Source: Thermothelomyces thermophilus ATCC 42464 (taxonomy: Eukaryota > Ascomycota > Sordariomycetes > Sordariales > Chaetomiaceae). From it: a stretch of DNA of 64,000 bases. The notes under the pieces were generated by a model. That model was not told the origin of the DNA. It worked only from the letters and a program-made list of their open reading frames with translations, and did no database searches. The DNA lies in NCBI RefSeq assembly GCF_000226095.1, contig NC_016473.1, forward strand, positions 2,356,001 through 2,420,000, given 5' to 3'. Numbering within the stretch: position 1 is the first letter of the stretch; the number at the start of each line of letters is the position of its first letter. Shown piece after piece: positions 11,141-23,582 of the stretch. The position numbers and the translations under genes were made by a program.

Positions 11141-12782
11141 CTAGTACAGGACACGCGTCATGATGCGCGAGCTGAGCGCGTCCAGGCTGTCCCGGATCTC
11201 CTTGATGTCCTCGGTCTTGACATCACTAATGTCAGCCATCAGATAAGCAATATCGCCCTTGCTGTCTGAGATTTGCTTGTCGACGTTGTGTTCGGCCAGA
11301 ATCTCGTTGACCTTGCGCAGCACACCTGGCACGTTGCGGTGGATGTAGATGACGCGCGCGTGGTTGGGCTCCTCGAGCGTCAGCGAGCGCATCGTCACCT
11401 CGGGTAGGTTAACGCTGCCGAGCGTGATGCCCTGGTTGATGTAGCGCACCAGCGCCTCGGCCACCTCCACGCCAATGGCCCGCTGCGCCTCCTCAGTGCT
11501 GCCGCCAATGTGTGGTGTCAGGATGATGTTGTTCAGACCCCGTAGGTCCTCGGCCCACGAATTAAGGCTGTTGACGAAGTAGTCGCCATTGGCCGCCGGC
11601 TCGTTGGGGAACACGTCCAGCGCCGCGCCCGCAATCTTGCCCGAACGCATCGCCTTGATGAGGGCGGGGATGTCGACAACGGTCCCGCGGCTGGCATTGA
11701 TGAGGTACGAGCCGTTCTTCATGCGCGCAAACTGCTCGGTTGAGATGAGGTTCTTGGTCTCGGGCGTCTCTGGGACATGGAGGGTCACGAAGTCGGCCTC
11801 CTCCAGCAGCTTGTCGAGCGTGGGCACCTGCCGCGCCGAGCCGATAGCCATCAGAGTGAGGACGTCATAGTAGACGACCGACATGCCCATGGCCTCCGCG
11901 AGGACCGACAGCTGAGAACCGATGTGGCCGTAGCCGACAATCCCCAGCGTCTTGCCACGGACCTCCCAGCACTTGGCGCTCACCTTGTTCCAGGTGCCGC
12001 GGTGCATCTCGAGCGAGCGGTCGCCCAGCTGGCGAGCGAGCGAGATAATCTCAGCAATCACCAGCTCGGCAACGCTGCGCGAGTTGGCGAAAGGCGAGTT
12101 GAAGACAGCAATACCATGCCGAGCCGCATATTCTAGGTCTACTTGATTGGTACCGATGCAGAAGCAGCCGATGACAAGGAGGTTCTTTGCCTCCTGCAGC
12201 ACCTTTGCTGTGAGTTTTGTTTTTGACCGGATGCCAATGACATGCACGTCCCTGCTCACGTATCAGCCCTATTCTTCCGAGTCTCCATGAGTCACACTTC
12301 CAGCAGAGTAATCTGCAGACGGTATGGTGGTCTTTCGTGGGTTGAGATTATCGTGAAATGATGCTTCCGCCCTTGAGTACTGCGCTGAGAAAGAAAGTCC
12401 AGGACTCGCGGTTTACTGGACCTGTGTTCAAGGGGCAAAGGCGCAGCTCCGAATACGGAAGGGAAAAGACTCACTTGATCTTCTCGATGAGCTCGTCTTC
12501 TGGCAGCGACGTCTTGAGAAACTCGACCTGGTAACCCTGGCCGGTGAGGATGTCTCTCCCGGTTTGGTTCACGTTCTCCAAAAGCAAGATCTTGATGTCC
12601 CCGGTGTTGAAAGGTTTCAGTTGCTTGGCGGTCGCAGTGGCAGGCCGGTGAGCGAACGACCCCGCCAAAAAGCTGCCCTGGCTCGCTGGAGGCGAATGGA
12701 GAGGCGCTGCGGGCGAAGCACTGAGGCTATGTGAAACGGCTTCACTGAGCGCGGGACGCGAAATTTCTCTTGGGGCTGCCAT
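11141..12782 (-). CDS. SER3: D-3-phosphoglycerate dehydrogenase
   Basis: This enzyme oxidises 3-phosphoglycerate to 3-phosphohydroxypyruvate with NAD+, the first committed step of serine synthesis, in the cytosol. Two exons on the minus strand (12782-12475 and 12251-11141) give 472 residues. A Ser/Pro-rich N-terminal extension of about 55 residues precedes KPFNTGDIKILLLENVNQ, as in other fungal enzymes. The NAD-binding fingerprint GYGHIG is at 209-214. Catalytic Arg is R291 (ASRGT), acid is E320 (PNEP) and His is H350 (TPHIGG). A C-terminal ACT domain (about 401-472), starting near VIYIHRNVPGVLRKVNEIL, implies feedback by serine, which is known for the family but not shown here. The intron has donor GTGAGT and a CAG acceptor. 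SER1, the next enzyme of the path, is also in this window. Confidence 0.97.
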
Positions 12783-13911
12783 TGTGAGGAAAAATCGGGA
12801 CTTGGATAGGTTTGAGCAGCGTTTGGTGTTGGTTTAATGCGCTCTCTGAGAGCAGGAGTGATGAAGACTTGAACTCTGGTCCCAGAAGACCCCACGGTGG
12901 GATGTTATGCTGTGGGGTGCTGGTTTTATAGCGGGGTTGACTCACTGCGAGGGAAAATCTTTCTGCATGACGGAATGACAGCCGCTGACTCCTCATGCCA
13001 CTCGGGGTTCCAAATACGGACCTGGCAGTGAATATTTTGTACATACATACCAATAGCCCCCTTCGTCTAAGCCAATAGGTTGCCTTGTTCCAGCACATAA
13101 GCTCTTGGTATCTTGAACAGTTACAAAAGGTCTCTATCGTGTAGGGTTCCAGCTTTCAGCTACTCGGCAGCGTTGAAAAGGGCCAGCTAGCTACAAAACA
13201 AGCTGCATTACTCCCCAAGACGTGTTAAGTCCACCAAAATGCGATTGGTGCTTGTGGTCGATTTGGGACCTGCTGTACAACCAGTGCCCGTGTTGCTGGG
13301 ACGTGAGTCACCAAATTCCACCCCTGGAATCACAACTGGGTGCAAAACGTGCACGTTTCTTGACAAGAGGCACGTTCGTTTGAGCGCTCCGAACCGGAGC
13401 GCTGGGTCCAAGCCCCGATCCCGGAGTCACTACTTTGCACAGGCCAGATGGCTGGGGGGTAAAAACTCGTGTAATGCTCTGCTCTGAACACTGTGATTGA
13501 ATCCTCAGCACTGCTACCGCTGCTCCCATACCCGAAATATCCCTCCTAGCAGACACTTGTCATGCTCCTGTGCAGTCTCTTTTTTATACCGTCTATGCCA
13601 TCGCTGGGGACCTCGCAAAGCACGGCACAAAGATCAAACTCCCTCGAATAGCTCGATGTGGAAAAAACAACCAACCCCGTTACACATGGGCATGCTCCCA
13701 AAAGACGTCCTTCTCATATTAGAATCTGTTGCCCCCATACCCGCAGGTACAGCACGGCATCTGCCCTTCCAGCGAGGGCGACTGTCCTTGAGCTTTTGTG
13801 TGGAATAAGGGGGGGCGCATATGTTTACGTGGCCCAGATAAAGGGTTTGTGGACTTGATGCCCTGATTAATTAAGAGGAATGGGAAATCGTCGTGGGGAA
13901 GAGCAAGCCAT
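12783..13911. other. Intergenic, 1.1 kb
   Basis: This is presumed promoter of the phosphoglycerate dehydrogenase gene and 3' flank of NAP1. Short frames on both strands show no family resemblance. A GTACATACATACC stretch at about 13038 resembles the recurrent intergenic motifs. Confidence 0.45.
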
Positions 13912-15374
13912 CTAACTCTGCTTGCACTCGGTAGGCTCCTGCTTGGGCTTGGTACCATCCTCCTGAACGCTATTAGTACTCACACTCTCGGGGTCGGGCC
14001 AGATTGCGCTCACCTCTTCCTCCTCGGACTCATCCTCGTCATCATGATCCTCGCTGGCGTCGTCATCCTCATCCTCATCCTTATCGTCATCGAACTCCTC
14101 CATATCATCCTCGTCAATCTCCTCAAAAGCAAGCGCCTCGCCCGTGAACCAGTCAATCGCTCGGGGTATCAGCTTCTCCTTAATATCCTCTCCGAGTTGA
14201 TAGTCGAGCTCCAGACGCTCTTCAATATCGGAGGCGGCATCGTCGTCCTCATCGGACGGCGCCTTGGGAGGCGAGAAGAAATTGAAGAAGGACTCGGTGG
14301 GAACAGTCTTCTTGACAATGCGGGTTTGCTTGGTCGCTGCGCTTGTTAGCGATTGTAGTCTTAAGGATATCTTTCGCACTTACTCTTGTTCCGCTGCTTC
14401 TTCTGCTCAATGCGCACAGTCAAGTCCATGCCAGGCTTCCAGTCGATCTTGTCACCTTCAGCGTGATCGTAGATGAAGTCACCGCCATAGCCGCTCTCGT
14501 TCTGGTAGTAGTAGGTCTTGGTGATGGTCTTGTTGGTGAAGTACTCGTTCTCGGCGAATTCGAAAATGAGGCGGAAGCCAGGCTTATCGAGGTACTCCAT
14601 CCGGATATCGACGAGGGACTTGAGGGCGCCCTCATCCCGGTCGGTGATCATCTCAGCCAGGGAGATCTGGTTCTTCATAGCCGAGAGCCAGAACTCAGGA
14701 ATGCCCGACACCTTCTCGGCGGCATTCTCAGCGGGCTTCTCTTCCTTAACGGCGGCGCCTTCCTCCTCTTCCGCATTCTCCTCACCGGCCTTGACCTGCT
14801 CCTCAGTGGGCTCGGTCTTGCCGTTTACGATAGCAGCGCGCTGCTCGTACAGAGGAGTGAACTTGGCGAAATACTTCTTCTCGAGCTGCAGGACCTCTTC
14901 CTGGAACTCGGCCTCGAGCTTGGAATGCTCCTTTTGAATGCCCTTCAAGCCCGCGACGCGGCGCTTGACCTCAGCGGGAAGCGACTCGATGTAGCCAGAC
15001 GAGCGGCCGACAAGCGAGCCGAGACGGCCCTGGATCAAAGAGACAAAACGGGGATCCTTGGCGAAAATGGAGGCAGCGGTCAAATCCTCTGCATGATTCA
15101 TATCGTCAGTACGCAGAAGACAGGCTGAATTCTTGTCGCTGCTTAATGACTGACCCTCCTTGATGCTTGAAATGCCCGGCTGTTGGGCGTGCGATGAGAT
15201 GGGAGCCGCATTCGCTGGTGTGTTCTGGGGAGTACTGGATAGACATGGGTTAGCGCCTCAACGGTTTCATCGCGACCGGTGTTGTGCAAATGGGCGGCAT
15301 TCATGGCTGTGATTGCCACCGAAAACTTACGGGGCAGCGGGGTCGGGCCGCTTGTTCTTGATGGGCTCAGCCAT
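13912..15374 (-). CDS. NAP1: Nucleosome assembly protein 1
   Basis: NAP1 is a histone H2A-H2B chaperone that shuttles between cytoplasm and nucleus. Four exons on the minus strand (15374-15331, 15234-15155, 15088-14384, 14336-13912) give 417 residues, the same size as yeast Nap1. A long dimerisation helix (around [36 protein letters not shown]) leads into the NAP fold, with [25 protein letters not shown] and [13 protein letters not shown]. The C-terminus is a highly acidic tail ([22 protein letters not shown]), the histone-binding type seen across the family. The second donor is GTCAGT, a less common form, but phase and homology support it. The first exon encodes only 14 full codons. Confidence 0.96.
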
Positions 15375-17252
15375 GGCGATGATTGTCCTCTGGGTAAAGT
15401 GATGGGCTTTGGTTTTGTTTGGAAATAATCGTTAGGTCGATCTGAAGCAAAGAAGCAGACCGGCAGTTATGGAGGAAGAAGTTTGGTAAAAATCGGAAAG
15501 ATGGATGGTCTGTGGTCTCCCCTTGTGCTAAGAAATGTTGAGGAGGGGAAAAGCTGCGCTGGGGCGCTCAGCTAAGAAAATTTGCGGGGCAGTACTTCTG
15601 CAGACCAGACGCTCGCGGCAGCATGGGTCCCGGGTCCCTTCTATCCACAAGCCAAACTTTCTTGCCCCATTACGATTGCGCTCGGTGACTCTTTCGATGG
15701 CAGCATGTATGTATGTAATCCGTACATACCTCATATACATCGTACCGTACCCAAAGCCAACGATTCCATCCTACCTCCCCTACTTTGTTTTTCTTTTAGC
15801 GTCCGCTTCTGTTGTATACTAATCAGCAATCGGTCGAAATGACGTGGCACTTCTTCCAGCGCTTGACCTTTTCAGTCTGCGTTTCCACGTCTGGTAATGT
15901 CGAGGATAGCGTGCCCTACACCGCTCTGCGACTGCTTCGTCATGACAAGGTTGCCTGCCATCAACGTTCGGCACCCACTTAAACGGTGAAAGTTTCAGGG
16001 ATCCGCGAATTTTCCTTGCCCCCGGTTCCACCTGTCTAGAGGATGCACCCAGGCCTCAAACTTGGCGGGAACACCTTTTTTTCCTTTTTTTTTTCTTTTT
16101 CTTTTCTTCCCCCCCTCTTTTCTGATTTGTCGGAGTTGGGGGCTCGGGGTGAAGTCCGCCCTTTGTTTGCCTGCCTGCCTTACTCGGCAGCCTAGAGCTC
16201 TGGCCTTGATATTCAAGGGCAGGTGAAGACGTCGCCGAATGTGGCCGAATGCGTTGTAGCTCACACAACGGCGATGCGATATCAGCACGCGTGGATATAT
16301 ATGGCGTTGATTAATATATGTACTGTACCTACAAGAGGTACGTGCCTACCTGATGTGCGGATGACAGACATGCATCACGTAGTGTACTGCAAATGACGGG
16401 AACTCTACTACGGTACGACACCAAAAGCCGACTAGCCCGGCCTTATAACTAAGTAAACCATGTAATGTCGTAACCAGGAATGGTCACGACCGTCAGATAA
16501 GCCGCACTAAAAAGTTGTGAGGGTGATGCTCCCCCACGAGGCCTTAGTCGCCCTTGCCGCGTTGAGAGCATGTGCCTGGCCCTCCTCATCCCTGTGGATC
16601 AATTCAGCGTGGACTTCTCACCAGCCGCTCAACTGGACACGAAGCAGAGATAGGATTGCAATCGGCAAATATCTTTCAACGCAGATGCGTTGAAATTTGA
16701 CACTAATCCGAACACCATGTCGGTCCAGGCGACCGCATCGAACGGGGGCCTGGTCTTGTCTGGTAGATCGCGAATATGATGGACATACCTTAACCTATGT
16801 AGGTGATACTATACTTCGTGCACACCTCAAGCACCGCTCTGGACATGTAATTTTAGTGTATCGGGCAGTTTTACGGATAACAGGGGTCGGGAAACCCAGG
16901 CGCCAAGCATCCCACTCGTGGCACCTACTAGTAAGTTGCGATGCAACTATCGGGGTCCATCTCCCGACACAATCGACGTCAACCTCATCGATCTGCGGGA
17001 AGCGCTAGCTTATCGGTACCCGCCCCCACCAATCTGCGCCGCTCGTCTGGCGAATTCGTTGTTGGAGCGGGAGTCAACAAGCCTCAGCGCAGCAAACGCC
17101 CCGCTAATCGCCCACCTCCCTCACAAATTGGTTTGTTTCTTTTAGGGACCTACTCTCATATCAACCGTCGTGTTGACTAAGGAAAAAGAAAATGCGTACA
17201 GCCAACTTTAAGTTCTGGGCCCGTACCAAGACTTGAGGTGTTGGCAGTCGAC
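15375..17252. other. Intergenic, 1.9 kb, divergent promoter region
   Basis: This lies between the divergent NAP1 (-) and P5B ATPase (+) genes. It contains one exact GTATGTAATCCGTAC element (15711-15725), a T/C-rich tract (16076-16110) and AT-rich stretches around 16296-16330. No gene is supported; the frame at 16697-17008 lacks any recognisable feature. Confidence 0.5.
15711..15725 (+). repeat. Intergenic 15-mer GTATGTAATCCGTAC, copy 1
   Basis: An exact 15-base match occurs at 46331-46345, and on the opposite strand at 27470-27484. The context here is preceded by a GTAT repeat and followed by ATACC, as in the other copies. Confidence 0.75.
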
Positions 17253-20200
17253 ATGGAGGCGCACGATGGCCCGGCGCGTGACGCCGGCCAACGCCTGCCG
17301 ACTGAGACAGACAGCGGCTCGGGCTTCTACCGGCTGGGGACGAACCAGAGCAGCGCCAGCATTTTTGAGGATGTCGAGATGGCTCAAGATGAGGTAAAAA
17401 GCGGCGGTCATGCATGCACGCACCAATCGGCATTCGCTAACGCAAAAGCACGCAGCTCTTTGCTGGACCCGTCGCCGAGTCTCTCCCGACTAGCGTCTCT
17501 GCTTTCAGTCACCGCCGCGCCCGTGCCGACTCGACAACGAGCTTCTCCTTCTACCAAGACGAGGGTGAGCTTGGCGAGCTTGGGGAACTGGAGCAGGCTG
17601 TCCCTCTTGCCGACGGACGCCTCTCGGTAGGCGACCTCGACGAGCTACCATTCGACGACGAGTTCGAAGAACAAGACGATTCAACCGACATGGAGCGCAG
17701 CTCTGTTTACGACGACCATGACTTTCTCCGCAGGACTTCGACGCAATCGAGGGGTTCGGTTTACAGCAGGCTACTCAGGCGGGATAGCGGCGTTTCAGCT
17801 GGCAGCGGCTATGGGGCAACCCGCCACAGCCAAAAGGTGTACATGGTGAACGAGGACCTTTATATCGTCATTGCGGGGTTTCGGACGAGCGTTGCCGGGC
17901 TCGCGCTCTACGTTTTTCTCTGTCTCTTCACGTGCGGTCTCGGCTGGCTAGTCTTCCGCTGGTTGCCTCGCTGGCACGTTAAGCTGGTTGGCAAATCGTC
18001 GCCCCTTCGCGATTGCGATTGGGTCGTCGTCGAGAATCAGTGGAACGAAATCGCAATATTGGACGTGGAGTCCAAACCGTATGGGCGGCCACTCTCGACC
18101 GTGTTCGGAGCGCCGGGGAAGATGACCTCGTACCTGTTTACGGACGAAGATCACGACCCGATTCTGCACGACCTTCGAATGATCAGTTATCGTTACGTCC
18201 GGTTTTTCTTCCATCCTACAAGAGACAAATTCCTGCTCGGTGCCGGATGGAAGGATCCCCTGTGGTCAAACGTCCGAGAGATCCGCGCCGGCATCACGAG
18301 CGAAGAGAAGACTCACCGCGACGTCGTTTTTGGCGACAATCTGATCGATATCGAGCAGAAGTCGGTGTTCCGTCTGCTCGTGGATGAGGTATGTTCTTGC
18401 TTCACTGGTGGCGATTTCGCGTAACTTATCCGCGGTTAGGTTTTCCATCCTTTTTACGTGTTCCAACTAGCCAGTCTGATACTCTGGTCACTTGACGAGT
18501 ATTATTACTACGCTGCCGCCATTTTCGTCATATCTGTGGGCAGTATCACTACCACACTTATTGAGACTAGAAATGTAAGTCCTCCTCCTCCTCCTCCTCC
18601 TTCTCCTTGTTGTTGTTATTATCATCCGGTAGAAAGGAAGAAAAGTGAGAGCTGCGAATTGTGGCTGACGGTCCAAGACCATGAGAAGGCTTCGCGAGAT
18701 CTCTCGGTTTGTCTGCGACGTTCGAGTTCTTCGCAGCGGGTTCTGTACGCTCTCCGTCATCCTAGTATTGAGAAGCCAACTGCTAACCACACTCAGGGCG
18801 GAACATTCCCTCGAGCGATCTTGTCCCGGGTGACGTATACGAAGTCAGTGACCCAAGCCTCGGCCAATTTCCAGCAGACAGCCTCCTCCTCAGCGGCGAT
18901 TGCATTGTAAATGAGAGCATGCTCACTGGTGAATCTGTCCCCGTGTCCAAGACTCCGGCGACCGATGAGACGCTTCGAAAGCTAGACTTGGCAGCATCGA
19001 CTATGCTCCCGGACGTAGCTAAGCATTTCTTGTTCTGTGGCACCAAGATTGTTCGTGCTCGGCGACCGCAGGAGAACCAGGATGAAGAAGCCGTGGCCCT
19101 TGCTATGGTTGTGAGGACGGGTTTCAATACTACTAAGGGCGCTTTAGTTCGCTCCATGCTCTTCCCCAAGCCATCGGGTTTCAAATTTTACAGGGACTCG
19201 TTCCGATACATAGCCGTCATGGCTTGCGTGGCGCTATTCGGATTCACCGCCTCATTCATCAATTTCATTAGGCTCGGACTGGAGTGGCATTTGATTGTCG
19301 TTCGTGCCCTCGACCTCATCACGATTGTGGTTCCGCCGGCCCTGCCGGCGACCCTTACCATCGGCACTAGCTTCGCCCTCGGCCGGCTGAAGAAGAAGCA
19401 AATATTCTGCATCAGCCCGCAGAGGGTGAACGTGGGAGGAAAGCTCGACCTCATGTGCTTCGACAAAACCGGGACCCTGACAGAGGAAGGGCTCGACATT
19501 CTGGGGGTGCGAGTTGTTTCGCGAGCCGACAACCGATTTAGCGAGCTGTTGGCCAGTCCCCGGGACCTTGCCCCGGACCAGAGCGCCGGTGCTGAGGACA
19601 AAGACGAGAGAGACACGCGGACCGCAACTCTATACACTATGGCAACGTGCCATTCCCTGCGGACCGTGGATGGCCACCCCGTTGGCGATCCCCTCGATCT
19701 GAAAATGTTTGAATTCACGGGCTGGACTTTTGAGGAAGGGAATATGGGGGGAGCAAATGCCGATGATGAAGAACAAGTAAATCTCCGTCCCTCTGTTGCC
19801 AGGCCACCAACGGACTTCAGACAACAAGCGGACGGAATAGGCCAGGGGTCTGTCACAAATGTAAGTCGCGCTTCACGACTTTTTGGGGTCCTACCACTCC
19901 TGACGTTTGCTAGGAACCCCTCGAACTCGGCGTTATTAAATCTTTCGAGTTTGTCTCCCAGCTGCGGCGTGCTAGTGTCATTGTGAGGACGTTCGGCCGG
20001 CCCAGTGGTGACATCTATGTCAAAGGAGCTCCTGAATGCATGCGGGATATTTGTAGACCGGAGACATGTAAGCTCTAGCCCCATTCTAACCCCAGTTTGC
20101 AATCGGACCGCTAACCCACTCCAAGTCCCTGCCGACTACGAAGAGCTTCTATCTCAGTATACACACAAAGGGTATCGTGTTATTGGGTGCGCAACAAAGC

Positions 20201-21724
20201 ACATCAAGAAGCTCAGCTGGGTCAAGGCCCAGAAGATGAAACGAAGCGAGGTTGAGTCAGACCTCGAGTTCGTCGGATTCATCATCTTCGAAAACAAGTT
20301 GAAGCCTACGACGGTCGCGGTCCTCAAGGAGCTCCTCGACTCTAACATTGGCACCGTTATGGTTACCGGCGACAACATTCTGACTGCCGTCAGCGTCGCG
20401 AGGGAGTGCGGCATGATCAGCAAGACTGCGCACTGTTTCGTTCCTCGGTTCCTTACCGGTGACGCAACAGACCCCAACGCGAGCCTCCAGTGGGAGAGCA
20501 TCGACAACCAGGCCTACCAGCTCGACGCTAAGACTCTGCTGCCCCTGCCAGCTCCGCCGGAACACGATGCATCTTTGCCATACGACATCTCAAACCTGCG
20601 CAACTACTCGATCGCTGTTAGCGGTGATGTCTTCCGCTGGGTAGTCGACTTTGCGCCCCCCGAAGTTCTGCGGAGGATGCTCGTCACCGGCAAGGTCTTT
20701 GCACGCATGTCTCCGGACGAGAAGCACGAACTAGTGGAGAAGCTGCAGAGCATTGACTATTCGTGTGGTTTCTGCGGCGACGGCGCGAACGACTGTGGCG
20801 CCCTCAAGGCAGCCGACGTAGGCATCTCCCTCTCGGAAGCCGAGGCGTCCGTGGCGGCCCCGTTTACCTCTCGGGTGTTTGACATCCGATGCGTGCCCGA
20901 GGTGATTCGGGAGGGACGGGCGGCGCTTGTAACCAGCTTCAGCTGCTTCAAGTACATGAGCCTGTACTCGGCCATTCAGTTCACCTCGGTGAGCTTTCTG
21001 TACGCCTCGGCTTCCAACCTAGGCGACTTCCAGTTTCTCTTCATCGACCTGGCCTTGATCCTGCCCATTGCCGTCTTCATGAGCTGGGCAGGACCTTTCC
21101 CAGAGCTGTGCCGCAAGAAGCCGACAGCAGATCTCGTCTCGCGCAAGATTCTCACTCCGCTTTTGGGTCAGATTGTCATATGCATCGTGATCCAAGCGGC
21201 CGCATACGTGGCTGTCCGCAAGCAACCGTGGTTTATCCCGCCCGTTATCGACCCCGACAAGTCGAACGTTGTGAACTCAGAGAACACGGCCTTGTTCCTG
21301 ACCTCTTGCTTTGAATACATCCTGTCAGGAGTGGTGCTGAATGCCGGCCGGCCCTTCAGGCACTCGGCGTTGCACAATTGTATGTCTACCGCCCCGTCTT
21401 TCCCACCCCAACCCGCATTTGAAACTGACCCGATGACCAGGGCCGTTTGTCGCAACCGTAGCCATCACCCTCGGCATCTCGCTGGTAATGGTGATCAGTC
21501 CGCCGGCGTGGCTGTCCAGCTTCATGCAATTGACCTATCTCAGCTGGGACTTCAAGCTTGTGATCATCGGGCTTGGGGTACTGTACTTTGTTTTGGGGTG
21601 GGCAGGGGAGCATCTAGTGTTCCAGGGCCTTGCGCGACTGATTGGGAAGCTGAAGGTGTCGGTGTTCAAGCGGACCAAAGTGCGGAAGCAGTACAAGGTA
21701 ATTCAGGAGCAAATGTTGTTTTAG
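17253..21724 (+). CDS. YPK9: P5B-type ATPase, polyamine transporter family (YPK9/ATP13A2)
   Basis: P5B ATPases sit in vacuolar or lysosomal membranes and are known to export polyamines from the lumen; localisation here is by homology. Eight exons (17253-17393, 17456-18388, 18440-18574, 18678-18744, 18797-19860, 19914-20067, 20126-21379, 21441-21724) give 1343 residues. The start of exon 2 ([14 protein letters not shown]) and an acidic Ser-rich N-terminal region precede the first membrane hairpin. Key motifs are LTGESVPV (about residue 470), the P5B signature VVPPALPAT in M4, the phosphorylation site DKTGTLT (D648), KGAPE, MVTGDN and [16 protein letters not shown] (about 1050). Six or so C-terminal membrane segments follow. 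PPALP rather than PPELP separates P5B from the ER P5A type. Introns are short (51-103 nt). Two acceptors are AAG (18677, 20125) rather than CAG or TAG. The start ATG 17253 is the only one in frame upstream of exon 2. Confidence 0.95.
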
Positions 21725-22207
21725 GGCTTATATATAGAATCTATATCAAAGAAGTGAACCCGCTGTTTTGCCTCGCACTAGCATGGCATTGTGATCTTGA
21801 ATCAGCCGAGCCGATCGAGATCCTCAAGCCGAAGCGCGCTGTGCGTGCTGCCTTAAGACCATCGGCCCTGTGAGTTGATCAAGATCTGACCAAGTGTATC
21901 CTTCCATGCTAAGCATAGTTTGGCAATCTAATGATGGCGTTGAATTTCGGCGCCGCTGTTACCACTAGATGCACCCTTAATTTGGACGGCTCAGTCGTGT
22001 ATTCACACGCAAGTTTGGGTACTAACTGGTCACTGCCATGGTTATGAGGGCCGATGTCTGACGGGGTGCGTAGCAGCCCACTCATGGCTCCGTGGATAAC
22101 CCGTTTCGGTCCACCTCCTGGCTTCAAACTGCCGGTTACACTGTTTTACCGTGCTCAAGATGTCGTCTCGCCATCTGGCATCTCTCCCGCCTTAGCAATC
22201 AAGAAGG

Positions 22208-22238
<31 letters not shown>

Positions 22239-22634
22239 GTGAACCTGCAAAGAGGCAGGCAACATGGCAGTGAATTCCTGTTTCCCCCCCGCCAAACTAC
22301 GGTCCCAAGGAATAGAATAAACATGCAAGGCGTAAGGAAGTCTATGTAATCCTTGGCGGCGGCCGATTTAAGTTGGGATCTTGTGCTGTAGTTCTGGCTG
22401 AGCTGGTCTTTCTCGTCCTAACCTCTCCAGCTTGCAAAGAGGATCCTGCCAGCGAATTTTGTTGCAGTTGAGCTTCGGGTTGGTCGGCAAGTTGCGAGGG
22501 CACAAACGCAACGAGGTTAGGATTCGTCAAGACGAATCGGCGAATTGACTCGAGGGTACGTCGTATTGGTGGTATATGTACAATGCTCCTTGCCCCAAGC
22601 AAAGCGCCCTCGTCTATTTTCTTCCCTTGCGCAT
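21725..22634. other. Intergenic, 0.9 kb, convergent
   Basis: This lies between the 3' ends of the P5B ATPase and the complex I subunit gene. It contains a 29-base A tract at 22208-22236. Nothing coding is supported. Confidence 0.5.
22208..22236 (+). repeat. Poly-A tract (29)
   Basis: An uninterrupted A run lies in the convergent 3' region. Length may be inexact because long homopolymers are prone to sequencing error. Confidence 0.9.
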
Positions 22635-22901
22635 TTAGTGTTCCCAAGGATGCTTCCAGCCGAGAAGAACGGGCCCTGAAAGATAGGGTTAGCTGAATCT
22701 TGCAGGATGAGCGACTTGTTACGTGTGTGTGAGCCGTACCGTCTTTCTTTGCACGATAGAAAATCTGCAACATCTCGGTCAGCGCCCAGCGCAAGAACAC
22801 TCTCAAGGAAAGCCGTCACGTACCCAGAACCACATTGATGCACCCAGGCCCGTGGCCAGGTAGCGGTAGATCGGGCGAACGGGGGGTCCGCCGGCAGCCA
22901 T
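22635..22901 (-). CDS. NADH:ubiquinone oxidoreductase small membrane subunit (NDUFB2/AGGG-like)
   Basis: This is a single-pass accessory subunit of mitochondrial complex I. Three tiny exons on the minus strand (22901-22824, 22764-22740, 22675-22635) give 47 residues: an N-terminus MAAGGPPVRPIYRYLATGLG, a hydrophobic Trp-rich segment MWFWIFYRAKKDG, and the end PVLLGWKHPWEH. The YR...LMWFW...R pattern followed by a short HxPxxD/H-like tail resembles animal NDUFB2, which is why I name it so. All junctions are GT-AG and in phase; exon 2 is only 25 nt. It is far too short for ordinary gene finders. It is divergently placed from BUR1, sharing a 681-bp upstream region. Family-level identity is probable; the subunit name is less sure. 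Confidence 0.82.
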
Positions 22902-23582
22902 TGCGTGCGTGTTTACCGCTGAAAACGGATCGTCAGGGCCAATTCGAAAGATGGAGAGTCGGAGTGCATACAAACCCTCGGAAATCTGGATTGGAGGCGT
23001 GCGCCGGTGGTGGGTGGTGGGTGGTGGGTAGTGGGTGGATGGTTTGTCGCGAATGAATGACCTGGGACTGGTCGAGGTTCGAGGTCGGCAAGCAGTTGAA
23101 GCTGGGGGCCCTCTCAACCGCCAAGGGTTTGGGGTCGTATCGACCTGAGCCGCAGTGGAGCATGACAATCGGCTCGCTCTGCTTGGCGGGTGCTGGTCTG
23201 TGCACGACGGCACTTGTCCAGCAAGGTGCAAGCCACCCCACGCACGGGCTTGGCAAAAGCAATGGATCGTCGCGCGCTTCCTCTTCTCTAACTACCCCGA
23301 ACATAAGGAACTTCGGGAGGTTGTCGTTCCTATTGTGTGTAGCATTCAAGAGGAGACACACAATTAGGCCTCCTAGCTTGCCATGTTACCTATTATTTCT
23401 TCTTGAAGAATCCGCGCTTCTTCCTAACTCCCTGATTACCGTCATTCTCTTTTCCTCCAACACCTGTTCAATCTCGCGTCGCATCGCATTCCAACATTGA
23501 GTGAGGTGTCAGCAGCGAGCGGGAACGAATCGCGGATCAACACTCTCGCTTCTGTCTTGCAAACAACCGACTGCAGGCGACC
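22902..23582. promoter_or_regulatory. Shared divergent promoter region with G-quadruplex-type run
   Basis: This is the 681-bp gap between divergent starts of the complex I subunit (-) and BUR1 (+). At 23011-23035 the plus strand has four GGG runs spaced by TGGT, TGGT and TAGT. This fits the G3-N1-7 quadruplex rule. Promoter function is inferred from position only. Confidence 0.55.
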
